From Closterium sp. NIES-65 (taxonomy: Eukaryota; Streptophyta; Zygnematophyceae; Desmidiales; Closteriaceae), in assembly GCA_948144175.1 (NCBI GenBank), contig CANXME010000319.1:1-64000 (forward strand): a DNA stretch of 64,000 nt, given 5' to 3'. Below, piece by piece: positions 12,901 through 20,100 of the stretch; positions within the stretch are counted from its first letter, which is position 1; each line of letters starts with the position of its first letter. Under the pieces are notes generated by a model. It did not search any database. It saw only the letters and a list, made by a program, of their open reading frames with translations, and was not told the origin of the DNA. The position numbers were made by a program, and so were the translations under genes.

Positions 12901-15900
12901 CGCCTTGCTGTCATCCCCGCTCCCCTCAGTGTCCTCCTCCTTCTCGCCCTCACCATACTCCTCCTCATCCTCCTCCTCACTGCCGCTCTCCGGCTGCGTC
13001 TGCGTCTGCCCCGAAGGAGGGGGTCGAGGGCCGTCGTAACGGAAAGAGCGACGAGAGGTCGGCGCCGGTACGGTAAGCAACCCCCCAACGAAGATCGCGC
13101 CGGCTCCTCCCGGTCCATCCCCTACTCGCCCCTGCATAGGTCGTGGTGGAGAACCCGGTGCGCTGCCCTGAGCCCTGCCTGCACCTCGGCCTATGGATCC
13201 ACCAGCCCTGGAAGCCATAACTCCGCCCTCGACCCTAAACCCTAAAACACCCTTCCTGCAACGGTAGCGTTGGATGGTGCCGCACGTTCCTAAACGTTAT
13301 CCCGCACGGTTAGGTCTCTGAAATGCCCGATCCGAATCCTACGGCGTAGGATACGCCCTACTTGAGCCCTTTGCGGAGATGCTGGCTGAACCTTAATAGT
13401 AACCCTAAACACCCTACACTACGTTAAACCCTATGCATAGATCTAATGTCCGTGTACATTGCAAGTATCAGCGTGCACTTGCTTGCACCTAGAACAAGAA
13501 GGCGAAAACGAGTTCTGAGTTTGAGCTCACGAAATGAGCTCAAACACAAATTGGTCGCGACCTAAATCTGGTCGCGGCCAATTTTGACGCGAACCTTTTT
13601 GGTGTTCGTGTGGCCCCCAAGTCGAACACAAACATGTTCGTGTTCGGCTTGGAGACCCGAAATTCTGGTGCGAACGTCGAACATGTTCGGCCGAACACCG
13701 AACATGTTCGGCCCGAACAATTTAGGCAAAAAAAAATGCCTGTTCGAGGCGAACCGAACAGGCGTTCGGAATTTTGCTCATCCCTAATCCCTCCCCACCC
13801 CTCTCTCCGCACCTCCACCCCAGCGGACGCCAGTGCCGTCCCGCCTGTGCGTTGCAATTGCAATTGCATTTGCTTCTAGTGCCCCAGCACCAGAAGCATG
13901 TGCATTTGCTTCTAGTGCCCCAGCACCAGAAGCGTGTGCATTTGTGCCGTGCCGCCTGTGCGCAACCTGACTTGCTCTTGTCTCTGCACCGGACTTCCCC
14001 ATCACCATCCGTCCCAACCCACCCCACTCGCCATGTCCCATCCACAGGCCACAGCGGTGCACCTGTGCTGCGGCACGTGGGGGAGCGTGGCCGTGGGCTT
14101 CTTCGCCTCGCCAGCAGCAGTGCAGCGCACCTACCAGTTCTCCGACCCCGTGCCCTGCGGCCTCTTCTACGGCTGCGGCGGCTCACAGCTGCTCGTGCAG
14201 GTGAAGTCTGGTGGGGTGTGATCTGCTCGTGCAGCTGCTCATGCAGGTGAGGCCTGGTGGAGGTGTGATCCGCACGTGCAGGTGAGGGGGCAGATGTGGT
14301 TCCAGGTGTGAAAGTAGTAAATTGAACAAGTAACTTCATTAGAGGAGAAACCTAGCATACATCGTTGGAAGAGAGGCTTGGAAGAGAAAGGCGAATGTGA
14401 CCATAGGTTGGGTTGACCTCACTTGGGGGAGTGAAGCAACCATAGGTCAAGTGGGTTGGGTTGCCCACACTTTGTAGAAGTGAGGCAACCCTAGGCCCAC
14501 TTGTCTTGAGATGACCTCTTTTGTGGGAAGTGAGGCACCCATAAGCCAAGTGGGTTGCATTTGGGGGCCCCACCACAATTGGGTGGATTGGCACCCCAAA
14601 GTGCAAGACTACACCCAAAGTTGGGTGTAGTCCCAACCCAACTGTACACCACAATTGGTGTACAGTCACATGTGTTGGCATGCTACACAATATATAATTC
14701 TAACACCAGGTGCCTCTATAGTAGCGTCTATTTACTCTCTCCTATGTAAACGCACATCCCATCCACTTTTTTTAACTGTTTTAAAGATCGTTAATTGACT
14801 GGCTCTCTCTCGTATGTAGACGCACATTCCATCCGCCCTGTGCCTTGCGGCCTCTTTGGCGGTTGTGGAAGAACACAGTTGCTGTAAAGGGGCACACAGC
14901 TGCCGTAAAAGGCACTTGCAATCACAAGGGCGTGTCATGTCATGTCGTGTCATGTCACGTCATGTCATGTCATGTCACGTCACGTCAAGTCATGTCATGT
15001 TACGTCATGTCATGTCATGTCACGTCATGTCACGTCATGTCACGTCACGTCACGTCACGTCACGTCACGTCACGTCACGTCATGTCATGTCACTCCACTT
15101 CCTGTCATGTCACTCCACTTCCTGTCATGTCACTCCACTTCCTGTCATGTCACTCCACTTCCTGTCATGTCACTCCACTTCCCCTGTCATGTCCTCCCAG
15201 TGCGCTGTAGTGCTTCTTGTCAGCCCTCCCATCGCTCTTTCCATAGCTTCACTCACTCTATCTCTCTCCGTCTCCCTCTCTCATCCCCCACCCTCCCTCT
15301 CCTCAATCGCAGATCCTGGGCCTTCTATTGGTGTACGCGTGGGTGGGCCTCTCGTCCTTTGTCCTGTTCTACGCGCTGCACTATTTCGACGTGTTGCGAG
15401 TCAAGAGGCACGAGGAGGAGGTGAGACGGGGAGGCATGGATGGGAGTGTGTGTGTGCGAGGGGAGGGAAGCGGGTAAAGGGAATAGGGGATGGTTATGCG
15501 GATGGGGGATTGGGGGAATTCAATTCAGCCGGCGTCTCATGGTTTGTTTCATTCTCCCTTCACTTGCATGATTCTAGTTTTGTAGGTGCCTCTAAATTCG
15601 TTGCAAGGTTTGTGCTTCTTCAACCTTCACTTGAATGGGTCATCGAATTTTCTGAGGCGTCTGCCGGATTACATGCTCATGGTCACTCAGATTTTAATTA
15701 TCCGATCCTGAGTTTCGTGTCTTTGATCTTGATTTGCATCATTGTTTACAAGTTTCTGTGTCGATTCGTTTCTTGCACTTCACCCAAAATCGAACACGGT
15801 CCTTGGCTGGTTCGCACCCGATTCAACTGTTTACCTTGATTTTAGGGTTTACAGTATTCCCTCTCTCGACTGGGTACATTTCTCTCCTTCTCTACTCACA

Positions 15901-16193
15901 GGGGGGGTTGGGCACGGCATATCACGGGGTTAACGACGATCACAAGGTTTGAGTCGACTCAAAAGTCAGCTCAGCTCAACTATAGGCATATCTCTTTCTC
16001 CCTCCCTCTCTGCTGACAGGTGGGGCTGGATGTGGCATTCCACGGGGGCAACGACGATGACGAGGCGTTTGACGTGGTGGAGGATGGCGACAGCATGGCA
16101 CGCAGGCTGCTGACGTGGCGCAAGCTGCAGGTGTGTGGTGTGGGGGAGAAAACATCGTGTGCTGACCTGGCACATATGTCCTTGCTGGGTTGA
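712..16193 (+). CDS. AMT: Ammonium transporter (AMT/Mep family), multi-exon gene with hAT insertions in two introns
   Basis: This encodes an integral membrane ammonium channel/transporter of the AMT/Mep/Rh family. Family landmarks occur in the correct order over ten exons: a first helix ending FIVLFMQ; IEAG plus IMIKNVLDMC (exon 2); FNFVFCATSATIFA and AERTQITAY (exon 3); YPVIAHVIWS, the DNAGSMVVHVTGG signature (exon 4), GPRIGRFD (exon 5), AAGTIILWVGFFGFNGGS (exon 6), GAIAGVVYLG (exon 7), AVHLCCGTWGSVAVGFFAS (exon 8), a last helix (exon 9) and a cytoplasmic tail with GLDVAFHGG (exon 10), the tail motif typical of plant AMT1-like proteins. Introns are GT-AG. Exons 1, 2, 3 and 6 contain frame breaks, so the gene is either decaying or sequenced with indels. 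hAT elements sit in introns 6 and 7. Family assignment is firm; functionality is uncertain. Confidence 0.85.
1505..1690 (+). repeat. Acceptor-anchored echoes of AMT exon 2
   Basis: At 1505, directly after CAG, a copy begins LGF.LIEAGT and reaches MMIKNVLDMC at about 1605, matching exon 2 at 1859 but with frame breaks. A second, 3'-half-only copy (IMIKNVLDMCVGS) lies at 1647-1690, just after a GAGTCGAC-type motif at 1634-1641. The two upstream copies preserve the KNVLDMC codons better than exon 2 itself. Confidence 0.75.
1694..1850. repeat. Pyrimidine minisatellite (CCACCTC-type)
   Basis: Tandem units of 12-15 bases such as ccacctcctcttt and ttccaccacctcg fill the space between the exon 2 echoes and exon 2 itself, acting as its polypyrimidine tract. 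Confidence 0.85.
1859..2044 (+). CDS. AMT exon 2
   Basis: The exon follows CCTCCAG and encodes LIEAGTFVTQNTRNIMIK, the AMT helix 2/loop segment, and near its end GSDFIGWQNPP, matching the family's FIGW loop before helix 3. At least two single-base losses separate these parts (around 1918-1930 and 2000-2012). A GTAAGA donor follows at 2045. As written, the reading frame is not continuous. Confidence 0.6.
2040..2710. repeat. Intron 2 minisatellite beginning at the splice donor
   Basis: The donor GGTAAGACCCTCAGGCTC is repeated with variation four to five times (2044-2145: GGTAAGA, GGTAAGA, GGTAAGT, GGTAGGG, GGTAAGG). It grades into a long array of a 15-16 base unit, aaaggcagtgaggccc and variants, to about 2708. 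Confidence 0.9.
2711..3092 (+). other. AMT intron 2, 3' part
   Basis: No gene or known element is seen. Short CATGCC/CCATGC-type repeats lie at 2825-2930 and T-rich sequence precedes the acceptor at 3091-3092. Confidence 0.6.
3093..3225 (+). CDS. AMT exon 3
   Basis: It begins AG|GTGTCG and encodes SGALFFFNFVFCATSATIFA, then after a one-base loss near 3182 AVAERTQITAYLFF, the AMT helix 3-4 segment with the AER signature. It ends before GTGTGT at 3226. The last two bases combine with exon 4 to continue FF.FFLAA. Confidence 0.75.
3301..3350 (+). repeat. Donor-side echo of AMT exon 3
   Basis: This copy repeats TIFAG..AERTQ followed by the donor and intron start (caagtaaccacctc). It lacks the 20 bases for ITAYLFF. 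It keeps the G codon (GGA) that the main exon has lost, so the echo is in frame where the exon is not. Confidence 0.7.
3391..3478. repeat. (CT)n microsatellite
   Basis: About 44 uninterrupted TC dinucleotides in AMT intron 3. Chance open frames (LSLSLS, ERERER) across it are not genes. Confidence 0.97.
3830..3985. repeat. Compound microsatellite (CT)n(CA)n(ACGC)n
   Basis: CT repeats run to about 3885, CA repeats to about 3920, then ACGC/ACGT tetranucleotides to about 3970, all within AMT intron 3. Confidence 0.95.
4041..4113 (+). repeat. Acceptor-anchored echo of AMT exon 4
   Basis: Directly after GCCCAG, this copy encodes FFLAAIIYPVIAHVIWS and reaches HHGLLS before diverging. It repeats the first 70 bases of exon 4 (4176) with few changes and keeps its own polypyrimidine tract and acceptor. 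Confidence 0.85.
4176..4321 (+). CDS. AMT exon 4
   Basis: It encodes FFLAAIIYPVIAHVIWS, then HHGLLSADAGDYVLG and DNAGSMVVHVTG, the most diagnostic AMT segment; the D-x-AGS-x-VVH stretch corresponds to the family signature at helix 5. Its frame is open throughout. A GGTGGGT donor follows. Confidence 0.9.
4320..4620. repeat. Minisatellite plus donor-anchored echo of AMT exon 4
   Basis: After the donor, GGTGGGTGGGTGGTGGATGG and gggcatggcacagat units alternate. At 4398-4497 a full copy of the last ~85 bases of exon 4 plus its donor is embedded (GLLSADAGDYVLG to VVHVTS), still open and over 90 percent identical by eye. Confidence 0.88.
4720..4817 (+). CDS. AMT exon 5
   Basis: It follows TTGACAG and begins GTGGCGTC. 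It encodes GVTSLVAAWMVGPRIGRFD, the AMT helix 5 end and GPRIGRF loop, then VVPFRGHSL. A GTAAGA donor follows. No echo of this exon was found. Confidence 0.88.
5042..5064 (+). repeat. Acceptor-anchored echo of AMT exon 6
   Basis: Directly after GACAG, the sequence ggcaccatcatcctctgg repeats the GTIILW codons of exon 6 (5190-5207), then diverges. It is short but sits after its own acceptor-like AG. Confidence 0.6.
5176..5461 (+). CDS. AMT exon 6 with frame breaks
   Basis: It begins AG|GTGTTC and encodes VFIAAGTIILWVGFFGFNGG, the helix 6 region. It should continue through the ATTT helix and end EAYAACIIG. The expected pieces lie in three different frames: ADVARVCATTT (about 5269-5301), AAFAGVAVWVC (about 5310-5345) and LNGVI then VEAYAACIIG (5380-5461). 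Several single-base indels are therefore present. A GTGAGT donor follows. Confidence 0.7.
5482..5508. repeat. Left end of intron 6 minisatellite
   Basis: Copies of ctggtgggtcggtggt start right after the exon 6 donor. The same array resumes at 8382 beyond the hAT element, so the transposon split the array. Confidence 0.85.
5509..8381 (-). mobile_element. hAT-family DNA transposon, element 1
   Basis: The element has 20-base terminal inverted repeats at 5509-5528 and 8362-8381 (CTAYGTTGGCAGATACGCTC, one mismatch) and is flanked by an 8-base duplication CTGGTGGG (5501-5508 and 8382-8389), diagnostic of hAT. The flanks are minisatellite, so the duplication is slightly weaker evidence here. Subterminal palindromes built on TATACGC/GCGTATA lie at 5535-5580 and 8305-8350. 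It carries a broken DUF659-type transposase on the minus strand. Confidence 0.88.
5891..7971 (-). pseudogene. hAT transposase with BED finger and DUF659, frameshifted
   Basis: Translation probably starts at 7971. The N-terminal third has a BED-type zinc finger (CKFCGKKF...CAIHLA) and a DUF659 segment (DGVTVSSDMMTDRCGR). The frame shifts near 7190 (PVIDKVGPENVVAVCTDGG) and again near 7090. From there PCTTHVLDLMMEDMGK and KPAGTRFGTQY, both standard for plant hAT transposases, are open. The C-terminal dimerisation part (WHSTEYPELVALACRVL, NRLGSAKCADLVYIAHNWNV) is scattered over two further frames at 6000-6190. Function is lost as written. Confidence 0.8.
8382..8740. repeat. Intron 6 minisatellite, right part
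   Basis: About 16 copies of a 22-base unit containing ctggtgggtcggtggt, with little variation, ending about 8725. Confidence 0.95.
8806..8905. repeat. CATC-rich minisatellite
   Basis: Units of catccatccatctccctgc and shorter versions are repeated about four times just upstream of AMT exon 7. Confidence 0.9.
8922..8995 (+). CDS. AMT exon 7
   Basis: It follows CTTTCAG and encodes GAIAGVVYLGGVYLVNKARI ending DDPVN, the AMT helix before the RIDDP loop. The frame is open and a GTGAGT donor follows. Confidence 0.85.
9023..9048. repeat. 26-base perfect palindrome centred on GTCGAC
   Basis: The half-site TGACTTTTGAGTC is followed by its exact complement. It lies between AMT exon 7 and its echo. 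Related sequences (GAGTCGACTCAAAA) lie at 15951-15964 and, less perfectly, at 3252-3266 and 1634-1645, each also between an AMT exon and its echo. Confidence 0.85.
9050..9115. repeat. Short tandem repeat, ctcactgcctcgctcgctgg
   Basis: About three copies of a 20-base unit in AMT intron 7, related to the sequence just after the exon 7 donor. A looser cctcacagcc array follows the echo at 9215-9300. Confidence 0.85.
9151..9200 (+). repeat. Donor-anchored echo of AMT exon 7
   Basis: The last ~48 bases of exon 7 (GVYLVNKARIDDPVN) and the GTGAGTC donor are repeated almost exactly, without the upstream part or an acceptor. Confidence 0.9.
9390..13786 (-). mobile_element. hAT-family DNA transposon, element 2
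   Basis: Terminal inverted repeats TAGGGATGAGCAAA (9390-9403) and its complement (to 13786) are flanked by an exact 8-base duplication ATCCCTCC (9382-9389 and 13787-13794). Both ends carry dense subterminal repeats of GTTCG and AACATGTTCG (9405-9590 and 13595-13770), likely transposase-binding sites. It encodes a multi-exon transposase on the minus strand. It lies in AMT intron 7. Confidence 0.95.
9747..13218 (-). CDS. hAT transposase with introns (Ac/Tam3-like)
   Basis: The likely exons on the minus strand are 13218-12100, 11932-11472, 11281-10987, 10808-about 10221 and about 10195-9747, each with GT-AG borders except the last junction, which is unresolved (a TAG lies near 10221). The N-terminal exon is low-complexity and acidic with a BED-like finger (CKICTDKFSW...HFASFH). 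Exon 2 has FTIDMWSAPNNRAWLVVTGH and GFTSDNASSN, exon 3 CLAHVINLAVKAAL and TRWGSTHDMVERA. The last exon has the hAT dimerisation signature LAIPATSASSERVFSLGR. It appears almost intact, so this element may have been active recently. Confidence 0.85.
14048..14200 (+). CDS. AMT exon 8
   Basis: It follows ATCCACAG and encodes ATAVHLCCGTWGSVAVGFFA, then VPCGLFYGCGGSQLLVQ. The AVH..CGTWG stretch corresponds to the AMT helix 10 pore histidine region. The frame is open and a GTGAAG donor follows. Confidence 0.9.
14201..14290 (+). repeat. Tandem echoes of the AMT exon 8 donor
   Basis: The exon end and donor CTCGTGCAGGTGA is repeated as gctcatgcaggtgagg and cgcacgtgcaggtgagg, separated by cctggtggaggtgtgatc units, giving three to four tandem donors. 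Confidence 0.8.
14291..14837 (+). other. AMT intron 8, middle part
   Basis: No gene is seen. It contains diverged direct repeats of an AGTGAGGCAACCNTAGGNC-like motif (14425-14560) and an inverted ACCACAATTGG/ccaattgtggt pair (14570-14660), which may be an unclassified short element. Confidence 0.4.
14838..14886 (+). repeat. Distant echo of AMT exon 8
   Basis: The sequence encodes PCGLFGGCGRTQLL, aligning with PCGLFYGCGGSQLL at the end of exon 8, then meets a stop. It lies 640 bases downstream of the exon. Confidence 0.7.
14931..15195. repeat. (TCATG/TCACG)n satellite followed by a 20-base minisatellite
   Basis: Pentanucleotides catgt and cacgt alternate over 150 bases, then cactccacttcctgtcatgt is repeated about five times (15090-15185). 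It lies in AMT intron 8. Confidence 0.95.
15313..15420 (+). CDS. AMT exon 9 (last helix)
   Basis: It follows TCGCAG and encodes ILGLLLVYAWVGLSSFVLFY, then LHYFDVLRVKRHEEE, the final transmembrane helix and start of the cytoplasmic tail. A GTGAGA donor follows. Confidence 0.85.
15902..15947 (+). repeat. Acceptor-anchored echo of AMT exon 10
   Basis: Directly after CTCACAG, GLGTAYHGVNDDHK aligns with GLDVAFHGGNDDDE of exon 10. The palindrome-type sequence GAGTCGACTCAAAAG follows immediately. Confidence 0.78.
16020..16193 (+). CDS. AMT exon 10 (C-terminal tail)
   Basis: It begins AG|GTGGGG in phase with exon 9 and encodes VGLDVAFHGGNDDDEAF, then a charged tail to a TGA at 16191-16193. The GLD..HGG motif matches the regulatory tail of AMT1-type proteins. 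A GTGTGT after CAG at 16132 could be a donor for a further exon, so the end is tentative. Confidence 0.7.
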   Translation: MGLDVAFHGGNDDDEAFDVVEDGDSMARRLLTWRKLQVCGVGEKTSCADLAHMSLLG

Positions 16194-16775
16194 CTGCTGA
16201 AGGGTTTCACATCATCTTTGCGCTGATTGGCATATGAAGTTCTGTTACAACCCATGATTGGCATATAAAGTTCAGTTATAACCCATGATTGGACATTGTC
16301 GCAATCAGTGCTGGTGTGACAATGTCCATCCATCATCCATCCAGGCTTCAGAATGCCTGCTTCACCTTCTTCCCCTGCTCCATCACTGCTCTCTTGGAAA
16401 CCCTTATCTTCAAACCACCTTCTTGCTTGTTTCTTCTCATCTTAGCATCTGCACACGTGTCATGTCATGCAACCCCTTTTTCTCCATTCTCGGACCTCTT
16501 TTTCTTTTAGACCTTGACAAAATCCGTTGTTACAAGCTGCAACATAATACCTCCCTCCCCATCCCTCTCATCTGACCTTTTGCGTCTCTCCTTTTACCCT
16601 CCAAACTCTCGCCCCAGTCAACAGAGCAATCGCCCCTGTGCAAACTCTCTCCTCCAATGCTCTCATTCACCACCTGAGCACGCTCGCCCATCCCAACACC
16701 TGTCTCGCCCGTTCATCTCTTTTTTCTACTCTCCCCTTTCCCCCTTCCCCCCTCCTCCCCTTCCCACTGCGCAAC
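16194..16775 (+). other. Intergenic region, AMT to PP2C
   Basis: No coding feature is recognised. Two copies of a TGATTGGCATAT/AAGTTC..TTA.AACCCATGATTGG unit lie at 16222-16292, and the 3' part is pyrimidine-rich. The PP2C promoter and any first exon should lie here. Confidence 0.5.
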
Positions 16776-16845
16776 CAGCATTTCTCAACGCTCTTCTCCC
16801 GAGCAGCCGCCAAGAACACCAGCCGCCACAACGGATATGATTTTT
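16776..16845 (+). repeat. Acceptor-anchored echo of PP2C exon a
   Basis: After CAACCAG, STLFSRAAAKNTSRHNGY is encoded exactly as at 16899-16952, then diverges to a stop. The preceding cccttccc...cacaaccag sequence is also shared. Confidence 0.9.
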
Positions 16846-16895
16846 CAGGCATCTGAAATCCCCCCGCTCCTCCCCTTCCCCACCCACAACACAAC

Positions 16896-17180
16896 CAGCA
16901 TGTCTCAACGCTCTTCTCCCGAGCAGCCGCCAAGAACACCAGCCGCCACAACGGGTACGGCCCAACCGGGGCGGCAGGCAGGGACGGCAAGGGCGGCAAG
17001 GGGGGCGGCAAGGGCGGCAGCCTGAGCCAGCTGGCGCAGAGCCTGCACCCCAAGGGGTGGAACGTGGGGGAGAGGAAGGCGCGGCGGCCTGTGTGGCACA
17101 AGGCACTGGAGGGCACGCACCTGGGGCGATTCTCGCTGGCCATGTATGAGGCCAACTATATCATGGAGGACACTGTTGAG
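16896..17180 (+). CDS. PP2C exon a
   Basis: It follows CAACCAG and encodes STLFSRAAAKNTSRHNGY, a Gly/Lys-rich linker, LAQSLHPKGWNVGERKARR, then WHKALEGTHLGRFSLAMYEA and NYIMEDTVE. It ends GAG before GTGAGT. No upstream ATG in frame was confirmed, so an earlier exon is likely. Confidence 0.75.
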
Positions 17181-20100
17181 GTGAGTGCTGCAGTGCAGCG
17201 TGCTGGTTTGTTTTTGGAATCTGGAACCTGGTCAACTGGAATCTGGAAAGTCTTGTCTTCCCGTGTGGCACAAGGCGTTTGAGAGCACGCACCTGGGGCG
17301 ATTCTCCCTGGCCATGTATAAGGCAACTATATCATTGAGGATACTGTGGAGGTGAGTGGGGTGCATTGGTTTCTTGGCTGCATTGCAAGTGGACTAGAAA
17401 CTGGAAACTGGTAACTGGTAACTCGGCCCGCGTTTCTCCCTGGCCATGTATGAGGCCGGCTACATCGTGGAAGATACTGTAGAGGTTAGTACAGTGCATT
17501 GGTTTCTTGATTGTTCGTCAACTGGTAACTCGGCGCATGTGGAACAAGGCCCTTGAGTTGAGAACACACGCCGCTATCTCCGTTTCTCCTACGTTTCGCT
17601 CAAGTCTTTTTGTTGAGCATTGATGGTCCACCTGTTCTTATCCCATCTCCTCGTGATGTGTGCGCAGGTGCAATCGTCGAGTCGCGGGGTGTTCATCGGG
17701 ATTCACGATGGGCACAACGGGAGTGAGGCGGCGGAGTTTCTACGGGAAACACTGTACAACAACATCATGAGTGAGTGTAACACTATACAACAACATCATG
17801 AGTGAGTTTGTATTTTAGGCACCTCAAAAAAGCATTGTACAGCCACATTATGAGTGGGCAACGCACTCTGCAACAGTAGATTGAGCTGACTTGTCAGATC
17901 GTTCCACCAGAGATCCGGCCCGGCCCGTTCTCACGGCCAAGTGAGGCCCAAACACTGCAATATTTTTCACAAGTCAAGCAATGTGCAGGTGGGTCGTCTG
18001 GTGGGCTGTCCCCACTGTGTGAAGCCACCCGCTCTCCCTCCCTATCAACTTGTCTTCCTTTTGCCGTTGGTGCAATCTCGCTTCACTTGCATGTCTCTTG
18101 TCCCCAGGCGAGTGCACGGAGGGCAACGGGGTGTCAGTGGAGGCGTTGCGGAAGGGCTTTGACGCAACAGAGAGGCAGCTGGCGGCCATTGTGAGGGAGG
18201 CGTTTGAGGAGAGCCCGCACCTGGCCATGGTGGGGGCGTGCTCTGTGGCCGCCCTCATCACCCCCACTGCCATCTGGGTCGCCAATGTCGGCGACTGTCG
18301 CGCCGTGCTGGGTCAGGTGGGTTTGTTTCTGATGACACGTCTCAAGAGTTGTGCCTTGGGGCTGCTCTCATGATCTCATCACCCCCTCTGCCATCCGGGT
18401 CACCAATGTGGGCGAGTGCCGCGCCGTGCTGGGCCAGGTGTGTTGTGGGTCTTGTTGTATGCGGGCAGGCTGCTGCTTGCTTGTTCTTCTGATGCGCATC
18501 AAAGCTGCTTCGTCGAGCTGGGCCAGGTGCATTTGAGATGTCTCACGAGTCGTGCTCCATGGCTGGCTTCTCTGATCTCATGACGAGTCCGTTGCGCCGC
18601 CAGGGTTGCCAATGCCGGTGACTGCTGCGAGGGTGGGAGCTTTCTTTGTACAGGTTCCTATCCATCCCAAGGATGAAATCCACCCTTGCACGGACTCGGA
18701 TGGGCTCCAGGCCCTCCCTTTCCCGATGCAAAGGCCGGGATGACCAGGGTTGCCAATGTCGGTGACTGCTGACCATTGTGCCACCAATGTGTGCCTAGCA
18801 TCTCTTCTTTGTCATACCTAAGCTCACAAACCCATATCGCAGGAGCAGGATGAGATGAGCCCTGATGCAAGACACGCAACAACTGATTCCACTGGGTGTT
18901 GATCCAAGCACAGTGGTTGCTCAGCAAGGTGATGCATGCAGGCGGCCGTTTTGGAGGCCAGGGGCTTACCAACAACCATCTCACTAATAATGGCATAGGC
19001 GGGACGGGAGGGTGGGAGCAGGGCGAGAAACCCAAGTCGTATGTCGTAGGCGATGCTGGGATGTGGCGGTGATCTGATGATGGCGGAATTTATCGAGGCT
19101 CTGAGGGACTAATACATCTTCAGAGCCAACACTCTTCACAAAGATAAGGATGAATGAAACCCACCCCCCCCACCCGCACCACCCTCCAAACAGGTCCGTC
19201 AAGTGTCAGACGGTGTCGAGTGTCAGGCAGTGCAGCTGTCCACGGGCCACAACCTGTCGGTGCCTCTTTCCCTTCCCCTCCTCTCCTCTCCCTTTCCCCT
19301 CCCCCTTTCCCTACCCCATCCAAGCAGGTGCGGCAAGTGTCAGACGGGGTGGAGTGCCGAGCAGTGCAACTATCAACGGACCACAACCTGTCAGTGCCGG
19401 CCATCAGAGAGAAGTACATCGCGGAGCATGCCGACATGCCCGATGCCGTTGTTGAGCGCCGCGGCCGCTTCCGTGTGAAGGGCAAAGTGATGGTGAGGGA
19501 AAAGTGATGGTGAGGGCAAAGTGATGGTGAAGGCAAAGTGATGGTGAGGGCAAAGTGATGGTGAGGGCAAAGTGATGGTGAGGGCAAAGTGATGGTGAGG
19601 GCAAAGTGATGGTGAGGTCGAGAAGTTTGTTAGATGTGAGCATTCCGATTGTCGAGCACTGTGGACGCTTGTGAAGGGAAAATATTTATGCTGAGGGCGA
19701 TGATGTAACGTAACCACTCCGACCGACCCACCCGATGCCCCTCCCCATCCATCCACCTTCCATTCCATGGGTCCTGCTCAATTTCCCTTTCATGCACCGC
19801 CCCCATACTCCCTCCCACCGCAGGCCTCTATCTCAACTCCACAAACTTTCTGTCGAGAACCCTTATTTCCTGCGTCTCTGTCACTAATCCCCAACTTCCA
19901 TTCCCTACTACCGCCCCCATCCTTAGGTCACCAAGGCCTTTGGCGACCTCTATCTCAAGTCCACCGACTTCAATCGGGAGCCCCTCGTGTCGCGCTTCCG
20001 AGTGCCGGAGCCCTTCAACCCGCCGCTCATCTCCGCCGACCCCTCCGTGGCCGTGCGCGTCTTCTCGCCGCACGACTCATTTGTCATCGTGGCCTCCGAC

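Noticed and set aside
12545..13245. Plus-strand frames opposite the hAT 2 N-terminus
   Set aside because: Shadows of the acidic low-complexity minus-strand exon.
14931..15195. Possible telomere-like or CRISPR-like array
   Set aside because: The unit is a simple TCATG/TCACG pentamer with no spacers and no telomere motif; it is an intronic satellite.
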